A stretch of 64,000 nt of DNA from Streptomyces sp. NBC_00554 (GCF_041431135.1 NZ_CP107799.1:496001-560000), one strand, 5' to 3'. Numbered from the stretch's first letter, positions 1 through 8,544 are shown. Made by a program: numbers and translations. The notes: generated from the letters alone by a model not told the origin.

Positions 1-97
1 TCACCCCGCCGGCCGACGAACCTCGGCCACACCATCCGCGGCAACTACTCATGCCACCCGCGCCTCCGTACGAACTCCACCTCGATCCCGCACGAGT

Positions 98-532
98 GTG
101 GGCGTTCGATACCAAAGGGTCGGAGGGATGAACGGCCGTCCTGTGGCAGCGCATGCTGCTGAACTGGAACCCCTCAGGCGTCACCTCCGTGACTCCTCGT
201 TCGAATTCGATGTGGGGCCCGGGTGGCGTGCCCTTGTACTGCGGTGCCACGAGGCGGTTGTCGCGGCGTTTCCCGAGTACGAGCTTCTGGCGGTGAAGCA
301 GAAGTGGGCGGCCCTAGCCTTCCAGGCATTTCCTCGGCCGTGGAAGCCGGGTGGAAACTGGACGTCCGACGAGGCGGCCAGGCTCGACTCACTGGTGGCC
401 GGGTTCACGGCCGCCAGCGAGCACATCTGCGAGCATTGCGGCAACGCTGGAACGCTGCGCGAAACCCGGCCGATCGAGTTGACTCTCTGTGATGCGTGCG
501 AGTCCTGCGTGGGACCGGACGGCCGCCTATAG
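98..532 (+). CDS. Hypothetical small protein with C-terminal zinc-ribbon motif
   Basis: A 144-residue protein that I cannot assign to a named family. The only clear motif is a four-cysteine zinc-ribbon-like pair near the C terminus (CEHCG about residue 110 and CDACE about residue 132), so it probably binds one zinc. No signal peptide or membrane segment is visible. The start is uncertain. GTG at 98 opens the frame, but an ATG at 128 directly abuts a GGAGGG that is too close to serve as its ribosome site. It converges on the WD40 gene. Function unknown; codon use looks genuine. Confidence 0.6.
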   Translation: MGVRYQRVGGMNGRPVAAHAAELEPLRRHLRDSSFEFDVGPGWRALVLRCHEAVVAAFPEYELLAVKQKWAALAFQAFPRPWKPGGNWTSDEAARLDSLVAGFTAASEHICEHCGNAGTLRETRPIELTLCDACESCVGPDGRL

Positions 533-554
533 GCGAATCTTGCTTCGAGCCAAC

Positions 555-591
555 CAAAGGTTTGTGAGCGCGGCTTGACATGGGTCATCAA
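555..591. repeat. Imperfect direct repeat, copy 1
   Basis: A 37-bp stretch that recurs as a 34-bp copy at 2014-2047, on the other side of the WD40 gene and in the same orientation. The last 17 bp, TTGACATGGGTCATCAA, differ from copy 2 at one position. The 5' parts share CAAAGG and GAGCGCG with a 3-bp indel. The core contains the inverted half sites TGAC and GTCA. It could be an operator, a promoter element (TTGACA looks like a -35) or a scar of insertion. Confidence 0.6.
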
Positions 592-753
592 GCAGCGTTC
601 GCAGACCCCAGGGGCACGCATGTGACACTTTGCCTGGCCAACTGCCTTGGGCGTCCGCTGGAGTGTGGATCGTGGTCATGAACCCTTGGCAGAGTGCCGG
701 CCGGGCCACAAGTCCTGCCCTGGCCCTCGAAGCACGGGAAACGGCGCGCACCG

Positions 754-1869
754 TCAGCTCGTTTCCCACAGCCTCACCGTTGTGTCGACGCCGCAGCCGG
801 CGAGCATCCGTCCGTCCGGGCTGAACGCCAGACCCCTTACGGCCTTGTGGTGGCCGGCGAGATGGGCGGCCGGGGTCAGGTGCGTGGGGTCGGTGACATC
901 CCACAGGGTCACGGCCGCGTTCTCGCACCCGGAGGCCAGCAACCGGCCGTCCGGACTGAACGCCACCGCATACATCTGCCCAGTGTCCCCAAGTCTGGCC
1001 AGGGGGAGGGTGCCTGTGCCCGTCCTCACGGGATGTGCCGGGTCGGTGGCGTCCCACACCGTGACGGCTCCTTGCCGCCACGACCCGTAGGTGCCGGAGA
1101 CAACGCCCAGATCCCCGCTGCCGGTGGCCAGTAGCCGCCCGTCATGACTGAATCCCACCGAATGGACGGCAGGGGCCCCGCCCGAGGACAACGCCTTGGA
1201 CCAATCGCGTGCCTGCGGTCGGACGACGGCGGTTCGGACCGGATGCGCCGGCTCGTTGACATCCCACAGGACCCCGGTGTTCTTGTCGCCGTCGGAACCC
1301 GAGGCCAGTAACCGTCCGTCGGGGCTGAACATCACCGATACGACGGGACCTGACCGCCAGACATGCCGATGGTGGGTGACACGCGCGCACCGGCTCGGCC
1401 GTGCCGGGTCGGAGACATCCCAGACGATCACGGCGCGGTCGCTGGCACAGGCGATGAACCGTCCGTCCGGGCTGAAACTCACCGCGTGGACACCACCTTG
1501 CCGCCAGCCGTCGCGAAACAACCAACCGGGGCGTTCATGGACAAGGACCGCCGACCGGGTCGGGTTCGCCAGGTCCGTGACGTCCCAGAGGATCACGCTC
1601 CAGTCGGTGCTCCCGGACGCCAGTAGCCGTCCGTCAGGGCTGAACGCCACCGCGTTCACCGCTCTGTGATGGCCGGTGAGGCCGACGGCCCGGGTCGGGT
1701 GGGATGCATCCGTGACATGCCAGAGAACCACGGTCCTGTCGCTGCTCCCGGACGCCAGCAGCCGTCCGTCAGGGCTGAACGCCACCGCGTTCACCGCTCC
1801 GCCGTGCCCGCTGAGAGTAGCGACCGGTCCCTGCGGCGGAGGTGGCGACGGCCGTCCCCGGAATGCCAT
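754..1869 (-). CDS. WD40-repeat protein, single seven-bladed propeller
   Basis: A 371-residue protein made almost wholly of seven WD40 repeats, each with a FSPDGR-like turn followed by a GS..D..V.LWD strand. This is the number needed for one closed beta-propeller. There is no kinase, NB-ARC, TIR or caspase-like domain and no signal peptide, so it should be a cytoplasmic interaction scaffold. The frame stays open to 1977, but I take ATG at 1869, just before the first repeat (MAFRGRPS). The longer extension is low-complexity and looks non-coding. The gene stands alone and is flanked by an imperfect direct repeat (555-591 and 2014-2047). The partner is unknown. Confidence 0.8.
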   Translation of the reverse strand: MAFRGRPSPPPPQGPVATLSGHGGAVNAVAFSPDGRLLASGSSDRTVVLWHVTDASHPTRAVGLTGHHRAVNAVAFSPDGRLLASGSTDWSVILWDVTDLANPTRSAVLVHERPGWLFRDGWRQGGVHAVSFSPDGRFIACASDRAVIVWDVSDPARPSRCARVTHHRHVWRSGPVVSVMFSPDGRLLASGSDGDKNTGVLWDVNEPAHPVRTAVVRPQARDWSKALSSGGAPAVHSVGFSHDGRLLATGSGDLGVVSGTYGSWRQGAVTVWDATDPAHPVRTGTGTLPLARLGDTGQMYAVAFSPDGRLLASGCENAAVTLWDVTDPTHLTPAAHLAGHHKAVRGLAFSPDGRMLAGCGVDTTVRLWETS

Positions 1870-2013
1870 GGTGCAGTCTCGCGCTATCCGGCATCCCGTG
1901 GAAGGCGGAGCGCGGGCTTCCGCTGTCCGGCCGTGCAACGGTGACGACGGATCCGCGCGCCTGGCCTGTGGACGCAACGATGTCCATCACCCCGCGTCAC
2001 AGAGGCATCAGGG

Positions 2014-2047
2014 CAAAGGTCGAGCGCGCCTTGACATGAGTCATCAA
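2014..2047. repeat. Imperfect direct repeat, copy 2
   Basis: Second copy of the repeat at 555-591. Its core is TTGACATGAGTCATCAA at 2031-2047. It lies in the roughly 300-bp gap between the WD40 start and the chitinase start, about 125 bp upstream of the chitinase gene. Confidence 0.6.
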
Positions 2048-2136
2048 TCCGCATTGCCAGGCTCTTACCCCTCCCCCATGGGTGAGACTGCGGACGGGGT
2101 GGGCGCACCACCGACGGACCAACCCCGGCCTCACCC

Positions 2137-2172
2137 TTGACCACAGATGGTACAGACCAATAGCTTCCGGGC
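2137..2172 (+). promoter_or_regulatory. Leaderless chitinase promoter with embedded DasR-type operator
   Basis: A -35 TTGACC (2137-2142) and a -10 TAGCTT (2161-2166, fitting TANNNT) are 18 bp apart. The predicted transcription start falls on the A of the chitinase ATG at 2173, and no Shine-Dalgarno sequence precedes it, so the mRNA should be leaderless. Between the hexamers lies TGGTACAGACCA (2148-2159), matching 10 of 12 bases of TGGTCTAGACCA, the core of the DasR-responsive element known from Streptomyces chitinase promoters. Binding there would block polymerase. Sites were seen directly; DasR control is inferred. Confidence 0.75.
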
Positions 2173-3507
2173 ATGCGTCGAAGACTCCTCAGCAGGCTGG
2201 CACTTGTCGCCTGCGCCGCGTCCCTTCCGGTCACTCTCCTCGCCACGGCGCCCGCGTCGGCCGATGGCCCTCGGACTTCCCACTCCCCCGCGTACAAGAG
2301 CGTCGGCTACTTCACCCAATGGGGTGTCTACGGCCGTGACTTCCAGGTCGCCGACCTCGAGGCGAGCGGAGCGGCGTCTCGTCTCACTCACATCAACTAC
2401 GCGTTCGGCAACGTCAGCTCGGACGGCAAGTGCTTCACGGGGAACATCCCCGGGGAGGCCGACGCCTGGGCGGACTACGTGCGCCCGCTGGACGCCGAGA
2501 ACTCCGTGGACGGTGTCGCCGACACCGACACGCAGCCGCTGGCGGGCAACTTCAACCAGCTTCGGGAGCTCAAGGCGGAGAATCCCGGACTGAAGGTGAT
2601 GATCTCCCTCGGTGGCTGGAGCTGGTCCACCCACTTCTCCGACGCGGCGCGAACGGCCGCCTCCCGCAAGGCTTTCGTGGCCTCGTGCCTCGACCTGTAC
2701 ATCAAGGGCAACCTGCCCGTCGACGGAGCACGCGGCGGCCAGGGCGCCGCGGCCGGGCTGTTCGACGGTGTGGATCTGGACTGGGAGTGGCCGGGCTCCG
2801 CCGGTGACACCGACACCGTCTACCGCCCCGAGGACAAGCAGAACTTCACCGCGCTCGTACGCGAGTTCCGGCGGCAGCTCGACGCCTACGCGACCACCCA
2901 GAAGAAGGGCAAGCACTACGAGCTCTCGGCGTTCGTACCGACCGCCCCCGCGAAGATCGACGCAGGATTCGAGGTACCCCGCATCATGCGGGACCTGGAC
3001 TTCGTCAACCTTCAGGGCTACGACTTCCACGTCTCCGGCGAGGCGACCACGAACCAGCAGTCCGCGCTGTACGCCAAGGACGACTTCAGCGTCGACCAGA
3101 CCGTCGACGCATGGCTCCAACGGGGCGCACCGGCCCGCAAGTTGGTCGTGGGCATGCCCTTCTACGGGCAGGGCTGGACCGGCGTGACCGGGGGCGGCGA
3201 CGGCCTCAACCAGCCCGCGACAGCCCCCGCGCCGGCGACCTGGCAGGCGGGGTACGAGGACTACGAGGCGCTCAAGAAGCTCGCGGACTCGGGGACGTAC
3301 ACCGTTCATCGGGACCGCAGAAACGGCCATGCCTGGCTCTTCGACGGCACGACCCTGTGGACCTACGACGATCCGCAGGTCCTCAAGACCAAAACCGCCT
3401 ACATCCGCCACCACCAACTCGGCGGGGCGATGTTCTGGTCGCTCGACGGGGACACCCCTGACGGCGAGTTGATCCGCGCCGTGGACACGGGGCTCACCCA
3501 GCGCTGA
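2173..3507 (+). CDS. Secreted GH18 chitinase
   Basis: An endo-acting chitinase that should cleave beta-1,4 bonds in chitin outside the cell. It has an N-terminal Sec signal (MRRRLL, a hydrophobic stretch, then a cleavage site near ASA about residue 30) followed directly by the GH18 TIM barrel. The SxGG-type strand reads SLGGW, and the catalytic motif reads FDGVDLDWEW, with the acid in DxxDxDxE. At 444 residues it is a catalytic domain only; I see no chitin-binding module or fibronectin domain. The start is supported by the leaderless promoter immediately upstream. A strong stem-loop follows at 3549-3580. N-acetylglucosamine/DasR control is likely. Confidence 0.93.
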   Translation: MRRRLLSRLALVACAASLPVTLLATAPASADGPRTSHSPAYKSVGYFTQWGVYGRDFQVADLEASGAASRLTHINYAFGNVSSDGKCFTGNIPGEADAWADYVRPLDAENSVDGVADTDTQPLAGNFNQLRELKAENPGLKVMISLGGWSWSTHFSDAARTAASRKAFVASCLDLYIKGNLPVDGARGGQGAAAGLFDGVDLDWEWPGSAGDTDTVYRPEDKQNFTALVREFRRQLDAYATTQKKGKHYELSAFVPTAPAKIDAGFEVPRIMRDLDFVNLQGYDFHVSGEATTNQQSALYAKDDFSVDQTVDAWLQRGAPARKLVVGMPFYGQGWTGVTGGGDGLNQPATAPAPATWQAGYEDYEALKKLADSGTYTVHRDRRNGHAWLFDGTTLWTYDDPQVLKTKTAYIRHHQLGGAMFWSLDGDTPDGELIRAVDTGLTQR

Positions 3508-3548
3508 GCCGCGCTCTTCCCAACTACGCAGTCAACTCCGGGCTCCGA

Positions 3549-3580
3549 GGGTGAGACGGTGGCAGACCACCGCCTCACCC
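3549..3580 (+). terminator. Stem-loop terminator after chitinase gene
   Basis: Arms GGGTGAGACGGTGG (3549-3562) and CCACCGCCTCACCC (3567-3580) pair over 14 bp with one mismatch around a CAGA loop, about 40 bp past the stop codon. There is no U-tract, as is usual in Streptomyces. Confidence 0.75.
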
Positions 3581-3649
3581 TTGCGCGGGGCGGGGTGAGT
3601 TCGGATCTGTTGGGTGCCGGGGCACGGGCGCGGCCTGGAGTCCGTAAAA

Positions 3650-3661
3650 CTTTTGAAAGTG
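3650..3661. promoter_or_regulatory. Palindromic operator candidate upstream of GH110 gene
   Basis: ACTTTTGAAAGT is a 12-bp palindrome (arms ACTTT and AAAGT) in a locally AT-rich patch about 90 bp upstream of the GH110 start. It resembles the TTTCGAAA-like operators found before Streptomyces glycoside hydrolase genes, but the cognate regulator is not in this window. Confidence 0.4.
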
Positions 3662-3751
3662 GGGGAAGCTGTTCTGTTTCGTGGGTTCCTGCGGCAGGAT
3701 GACGCCAACACGCCCCCCAGCGTGTCCATGCCAGTACAAGGAGCCGCAACC

Positions 3752-5734
3752 TTGAACACCGTGCAGCGACACTGGACTCCCAGCAGATCTCGCCCCCTTG
3801 TCGGACTACTGGTTCTCGCCGTTCTCTCCGCCTGCCTCGGCCTGCTCGGCGCGCCGGCCGCGACCGCGCAGGCGGTGGGCGCGGCGAGATCCACGGTCGT
3901 GGACGTCACGGACTTCGGCGCCGATCCCGGCGGGCACGCCGACTCGGCGCCCGCGGTGAAGGCGGCGCTCCGGCACGCCAAGACCGTGAAGGGGCCGGTC
4001 AGGGTGGTGTTCCCACGGGGCACCTACCAGGTGTACCCGGAGAGCGCCGAGGTGCGCGAGCTGTATGTGTCGAACACGGTCGGCGCGGATCAGCGGTACC
4101 GCGACAAGTCGATCGGGCTGCTCATCGAGGACATGCGCGATGTGGTGGTGGACGGCCGCGGGTCGACACTGCTGTTCCACGGACTGCAGACGGCGTTCGC
4201 GAGCATCCGCTCGCACAACGTCACCTTCACCGGCTTCACCTTCGACTACGTCGCGCCGAAGGTCATCGACGCCACGGTCCGCACGGCCGGGGTGGAGAAC
4301 GGACACGCCTACCGGATCCTGAGCGTGCCGGCCGACAGCCCGTACACCGTGGCGGACAACAAGGTGACCTGGCTCGGAGAGACCAGCCTGGTGACCGGAC
4401 AGCCGTACTGGTCCGGCGTGAACGGCCTTGAGTACACCCAGATCACGGACCCGGTCGCGCAGCGGTCCTGGCGGGGTGACAACCCGCTGTTCAGCGACGT
4501 GACATCGATGTCCGACCTGGGCGGGCAGCGCATACGGATCGACTACGCGACCTCCTCCAAGCCCTCGGACCAGGGGCTGGTGTACCAGATGCGGCAGATC
4601 GAGCGGGAGCAGCCCGGAGCGTTCATCTGGGAGTCCTCCAACGTCACGGTCCGCAATCTGGTCGCCCGCGAGCTCCAGACCTTCGGCCTGGTCGGGCAGT
4701 TCAGCGAGAACATCACCATCGACCGGGTCGACTTCTCGCCGGACCCGGACTCCGGGCGTGCCACCGCCGGGTTCGCCGACTTCATCCAGATGTCCGGGAT
4801 CAAGGGCAAGGTGTCGATCACCAATTGCGTCTTCGACGGTCCGCACGACGATCCGATCAATATCCACGGCACCTATCTGCAGGTCGCGGCGCAGCCCTCG
4901 GCGAACAGTCTGACGGTGAGTTACAAGCATCCGCAGACTGCCGGGTTCCCGCAGTTCTACGTCGGTGACACGGTCGAGCTGGTCGACAGCGCGACGATGC
5001 GCCCGCTTCCCGGCGGTACGGCGAAGGTGACCGCCGTCGACGGGCCTAGCGGGCAGGACCACGACACCTCGCTGACGGACATGACGATCACTCTGGACCG
5101 GCCGGTGCCCTCCGGGGTCAAGATCGGCGGCACGGTCGTGGAGAACACGACGTACACGCCGAGCGTACGAATCGCCGGCAACATTTTCCGCAACGTGCCG
5201 ACGCGCGGGATCCTCGTGACCACCCGCAAGCCCGTCGTGATCGAGAACAACCGCTTCGAGCGGACGACGATGGCGGCCATCTACATCTCCGCCGACGCCT
5301 ACCAGTGGTACGAGTCGGGAGCGGTCTCGGATGTCCTCATCCGCCGCAACACCTTTGTGAGTTCGACCGGTCCGGTCATCTTCGTGGAGCCGACCAACCA
5401 GGTGCTGAACGCCGCGGAGCCGGTGCACCGCGGCATCCGGATCGAGCGGAACACGTTCGAGGTCGGCGATGTCACCGTGGTCGACGCCAAGAGCGTCGGC
5501 GGGCTGTCGTTCACGGACAACGTGATCCGGCGCGCCGCGGGCGCCACGACGCCGTACTCCTCCCGGTTGTACGTCTTCCGGGGCTCGGACGACGTGCTCA
5601 TCGAGGGCAACAGGTACGCCGGTGGGCTCAACGCGCGGGCCGACACGGTGTCCATGGACGCCTCGTCGGTGACCGTTCGCGCGGACGCGGCCCGGGTCAA
5701 CGAGGACAACGTACTGCCGGTGCGCGACCGCTAG
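3752..5734 (+). CDS. Secreted GH110-type alpha-1,3-galactosidase (parallel beta-helix)
   Basis: This resembles family GH110 enzymes, which remove terminal alpha-1,3-linked galactose and have been described from Streptomyces and Bacteroides. After the signal peptide comes a pectate-lyase-like opening (VTDFGADPGG), then many beta-helix turns of the NVTF.GFTF and NNRF type. The segment PHDDPINIHGTYL is typical of GH110. I chose TTG at 3752 (660 residues) because AAGGAG at 3738-3743 is correctly placed and the product then begins with a short charged region and a long hydrophobic signal ending near ATAQA. The frame is open from 3614, but the extra residues look non-coding. It is a single-gene unit with a terminator at 5783. 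Substrate specificity is inferred from the family. Confidence 0.82.
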   Translation: MNTVQRHWTPSRSRPLVGLLVLAVLSACLGLLGAPAATAQAVGAARSTVVDVTDFGADPGGHADSAPAVKAALRHAKTVKGPVRVVFPRGTYQVYPESAEVRELYVSNTVGADQRYRDKSIGLLIEDMRDVVVDGRGSTLLFHGLQTAFASIRSHNVTFTGFTFDYVAPKVIDATVRTAGVENGHAYRILSVPADSPYTVADNKVTWLGETSLVTGQPYWSGVNGLEYTQITDPVAQRSWRGDNPLFSDVTSMSDLGGQRIRIDYATSSKPSDQGLVYQMRQIEREQPGAFIWESSNVTVRNLVARELQTFGLVGQFSENITIDRVDFSPDPDSGRATAGFADFIQMSGIKGKVSITNCVFDGPHDDPINIHGTYLQVAAQPSANSLTVSYKHPQTAGFPQFYVGDTVELVDSATMRPLPGGTAKVTAVDGPSGQDHDTSLTDMTITLDRPVPSGVKIGGTVVENTTYTPSVRIAGNIFRNVPTRGILVTTRKPVVIENNRFERTTMAAIYISADAYQWYESGAVSDVLIRRNTFVSSTGPVIFVEPTNQVLNAAEPVHRGIRIERNTFEVGDVTVVDAKSVGGLSFTDNVIRRAAGATTPYSSRLYVFRGSDDVLIEGNRYAGGLNARADTVSMDASSVTVRADAARVNEDNVLPVRDR

Positions 5735-5782
5735 CGGACCCTGCTCGTCAAGTTCGGCCGGGACGGCGGTTCGGGCAGCGGA

Positions 5783-5814
5783 CGGCGGAGCTCGATGTCG
5801 ATCGAGCTCCGCCG
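5783..5814 (+). terminator. Stem-loop terminator after GH110 gene
   Basis: A perfect 14-bp inverted repeat, CGGCGGAGCTCGAT and its complement, with a GTCG loop, about 50 bp past the stop codon. Confidence 0.8.
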
Positions 5815-6181
5815 CTCGCGCTCACCGCCGTCCCTTGGCGTATCCAGCCGCGCCGGCCTGTCTCAGCGTGGCGTAAAGATGCTTCAACCTCCTGAAGCAG
5901 CGGCGCAGTTCGCGACAGCTGCGGAGGCCCTTCCATTCCGTACCGAGCGGCGCTGCCCTTCGCGTGGCGACGGAGCAAGCCGGGCGCGTAGTCCCTGTGC
6001 AGGCCGTTCCCCAACGTCTCGCGGCGACACCAGGGCAGACCCTCCGCGGGCGAGACTGAAAGCCCTTTCCCCCTCCGGCGGTCTTGAAGTCTTGAAGCCA
6101 ACCGGGTGCGCGGGCGTACTAATGCCGACGAGAACCATTGACATCGCCATGACATGTGGCTTCACTCCCGAGGCAGGATCC

Positions 6182-6219
6182 CGGAACCGGTACCGGAACC
6201 GCTACCGGTACCGGTTCCG
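6182..6219 (+). promoter_or_regulatory. Long hairpin in leader of DUF1996 gene
   Basis: Arms GGAACCGGTACCGG (6183-6196) and CCGGTACCGGTTCC (6205-6218) pair perfectly, extend by one more C-G pair, and enclose an 8-nt loop. The structure ends about 20 nt before the ribosome site at 6239. It could attenuate or stabilise the mRNA, or be a protein-binding palindrome; each arm contains the self-complementary CCGGTACCGG. Confidence 0.55.
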
Positions 6220-6251
6220 CTCACCCCCACCACTCCCCAAGGAGGAGTGCC

Positions 6252-7169
6252 GTGTTAGCAGATTTCCCCCGCACCACCGCAGACCGAGGGCGCATACGCC
6301 CTGGCTGGACGGCCGTGTTGGCGGCGTTCACCCTGGTCATCGCCGCGCTGTACGCCGCTTCGACACCGACCGGCGCGGACCGTTCGGCCCCCGCAGGAGC
6401 CCAAGTCGTCCGTGTGGCGGAGTTCCTGGCCGAGTGCCCCTACAGCCACCGTCTCCCGGACGATCCGATCGTCGCCCCCGGGCTGCCCGGCGCTTCCCAC
6501 ATGCACAGCTTCTTCGGCAGCCGGGTGACCAACGCCCACACCACGGTGACGAATCTGCTGGGTTCGGCCAGCACCTGCAGCCCGACCGTCGACACCTCGG
6601 CCTACTGGGTGCCGACCCTGTACCGCAACGACCAGGCGGTCGAGCCCACCGGAACCACTTTCTACTACCTCGGTGAGGGCGTGCGCGACGACATCATCCA
6701 GCGCACCCAACCCCTCCCCCAGGGGCTGCGGATCGTCGCCGGCAACGCGAAGGCGACGGGTACGACCGACCCCACGTCCATCGCCCGCTGGTCGTGCCTG
6801 CACCACGGCGAGGTCAACCCTTCCAAGGACTTCGTGACCTGCCCGGCGGACTCGATGCTGGAGTCGTATCTCGACTTCCCGCAGTGCTGGAACGGCAGGG
6901 ATCTGGACTCCGCGGACCACAAGAGCCACATGGCCTACCCGGTGAACGCGGAGTGCCCCGCCAGCCACCCGGTCCCCGTGCCGAAGCTGCGCCAGGTACT
7001 GCGCTACCCCGTCACCGGCAGCACCACGGGACTCCGTCTGGCATCCGGAGCCGGCTACACGATGCACGCCGACTTCTTCAACGCCTGGCCCACGGCCGAG
7101 ATGGCACGCAGGACCACGAACTGCATCAACGCCATCGTCAAGTGCGGTGCTGACGGCAATCCCTCCTGA
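6252..7169 (+). CDS. Secreted DUF1996 domain protein
   Basis: A DUF1996 family protein of 305 residues, exported by an N-terminal hydrophobic segment (WTAVLAAFTLVIAALYA, about residues 20-36). The family core is clear: H-M-H-S-F-F-G-S after the first third, six or more conserved cysteines, and a histidine-rich C-terminal half (CLHHGEV, YTMHADFFNAW). Biochemical function is unknown; related domains occur in fungal and actinobacterial secreted proteins. I start at GTG 6252, 5 nt after AAGGAGGAG, rather than at ATG 6156, whose extra residues only translate the GGTACC-rich hairpin. The DUF305 lipoprotein gene follows 70 bp later in the same direction. Confidence 0.82.
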   Translation: MLADFPRTTADRGRIRPGWTAVLAAFTLVIAALYAASTPTGADRSAPAGAQVVRVAEFLAECPYSHRLPDDPIVAPGLPGASHMHSFFGSRVTNAHTTVTNLLGSASTCSPTVDTSAYWVPTLYRNDQAVEPTGTTFYYLGEGVRDDIIQRTQPLPQGLRIVAGNAKATGTTDPTSIARWSCLHHGEVNPSKDFVTCPADSMLESYLDFPQCWNGRDLDSADHKSHMAYPVNAECPASHPVPVPKLRQVLRYPVTGSTTGLRLASGAGYTMHADFFNAWPTAEMARRTTNCINAIVKCGADGNPS

Positions 7170-7239
7170 TCGGCGCGACCCACCTGCTCCGCACACGCGG
7201 GACACCTCACGCGTCACGGCCCCGAGACGGGAGACGAGC

Positions 7240-7863
7240 ATGGCGGAACCCTCAGCACAGACGGGCCGTGGGGGCAGGGCACAGCTCGTCACGACACTGC
7301 TGTGCGCTCTGTTGATCGTGTCCGGGTGTGCCGGCCCCCAGCAACGGGCCGGCACACCCGCCGAACCGACCATCACCAGCAGCTCCCCAACGGGCGCTTC
7401 CGGAACGGCAGTCGGAGGAACGGGCACCTTCAGCACCACGGACATCGCATGGCTCCAGCTGCTGATCGCCATGGACGACCAGACCCAGTACGTCCTCGAA
7501 CTCGCGCCGCGCCACAGCGGCGAACCCGCGCTCCAGCGCTGGGCCGCCGGTGTCGCCCGCGACAACCGGACCCACCTGACAGCCCTTCGTGAGCTCCTCA
7601 CCACCACCGGCGTCCCGGACGACAACCCGCACGAGGGCCATGACATGCCGGGAATGGTCAACGCCGAGGAACTGCAGGCGCTCAGCAACGCAACAGGTGC
7701 GCCATTCGACCGACTGCTGCGATCCGCACTGCTCGAGCACCTCACCCACGCCGAGCAACTGTCGGACGAGCTGCGGAAGAACGGGGCCGACCCGCGGGTG
7801 AAGAAGCTCGCGACCACCGTGAAGAACTCGGCCGCGGCGCACCGGCAGAGCATGCCGTTGTAG
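7240..7863 (+). CDS. DUF305 lipoprotein
   Basis: A 207-residue exported lipoprotein. The signal peptide ends in a lipobox (LIVSGC, Cys about residue 28), followed by a serine/threonine-rich linker and a helical DUF305 domain. A methionine/histidine patch (HEGHDMPGM) in the middle is the usual DUF305 feature and suggests copper or another metal, though this is unproven. A start at 7240 gives the complete signal peptide and follows a GGGAGA purine run. The frame opens upstream inside the DUF1996 gene, but that extension lacks signal features. Probably co-transcribed with the DUF1996 gene. Confidence 0.8.
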   Translation: MAEPSAQTGRGGRAQLVTTLLCALLIVSGCAGPQQRAGTPAEPTITSSSPTGASGTAVGGTGTFSTTDIAWLQLLIAMDDQTQYVLELAPRHSGEPALQRWAAGVARDNRTHLTALRELLTTTGVPDDNPHEGHDMPGMVNAEELQALSNATGAPFDRLLRSALLEHLTHAEQLSDELRKNGADPRVKKLATTVKNSAAAHRQSMPL

Positions 7864-7879
7864 GTGCCTCCAAGCGGGG

Positions 7880-8425
7880 TCAGGCGGCCTGGCGGGCGCG
7901 CCCGGCATCCACCGGCCTGCGGGCTGCCGCGCGCAGATTCCGGCCTCGCCGGGTCAGCCCCCAGGGCTTGACGACCGAGATCACCGTCATGAAGAGGTAG
8001 GCGGACAGAGAGACGATCGGCCCGAACAGGACGTCTCCGGCGTCGGGCAGTGGATTGCCCGCGGCAACGGCGGTGACCGCGGAGTTCACCGCCGGGCGCA
8101 GCGCGAAGACGGTTGCGGTGGTGGTGGCCAGGGTCAGCCAGAACTTCGCATAGACCCATCGGTACCTCGCCAGTCCCCACGGCGTACCCAGGGACAGCAG
8201 CAGCCCGCTGAGGAGCGTAAGGAACGCGACCGGGAGCAGAAGCCAGTCGGCGAAGAGCTTCATCGCTCGGACGGATGCCTCCACCGTCACCGCGGACCCG
8301 GTGGTGGCCGCGGTGATCCCGAGCGCGAGCAGCCCGAGCGTGAGCCCGAGCCAGCTCGCGGAGGCGACTACGTGGACGACCAGGGAAGCCCGGCGTGCGG
8401 GGCGGCTCAGTTTCACCTGACACAC
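7880..8425 (-). CDS. Four-helix membrane protein, DUF2269-like
   Basis: An integral membrane protein of 181 residues with about four hydrophobic helices (around residues 17-40, 58-82, 92-110 and 133-152) and basic loops. Histidine 18 lies in the first helix. This resembles the DUF2269 group of uncharacterised bacterial membrane proteins. The start is either GTG 8425 or GTG 8416; neither has a strong ribosome site. It converges on the DUF305 gene with a 16-bp gap. Function unknown. Confidence 0.7.
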   Translation of the reverse strand: MCQVKLSRPARRASLVVHVVASASWLGLTLGLLALGITAATTGSAVTVEASVRAMKLFADWLLLPVAFLTLLSGLLLSLGTPWGLARYRWVYAKFWLTLATTTATVFALRPAVNSAVTAVAAGNPLPDAGDVLFGPIVSLSAYLFMTVISVVKPWGLTRRGRNLRAAARRPVDAGRARQAA

Positions 8426-8544
8426 GGTGCCGGGCGGAGGCGGTGAGCACGTCTGACAGCGGGAGTATCCCCGCGTACTGGCCTCGGCGTACGGGGCGGG
8501 ACCACAACTGGTCTGCTACGTCATGGAGCCCAGCGGGCCGCAGG

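Larger units (their letters stand above)
5735..6251. other. Intergenic region without a supported gene
   Basis: About 515 bp between the GH110 and DUF1996 genes. It holds the GH110 terminator, a 7-bp inverted repeat (TGCTTCA and TGAAGCA, 5880-5899), a perfect tandem 8-mer TCTTGAAG (6082-6097) and the long hairpin at 6182-6219. A minus-strand frame across 5748-6155 shows no recognisable domain and no convincing start, so I do not call it. Confidence 0.5.

Noticed and set aside
1..97. Possible end of an upstream gene in frame 3 reading into 131
   Set aside because: Only about 42 codons are visible with no domain; it overlaps the possible start of the 98-532 gene and cannot be judged.
5748..6155. 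Minus-strand frame of 135 codons between the GH110 and DUF1996 genes
   Set aside because: No recognisable family, no ribosome site, and it spans the GH110 terminator.
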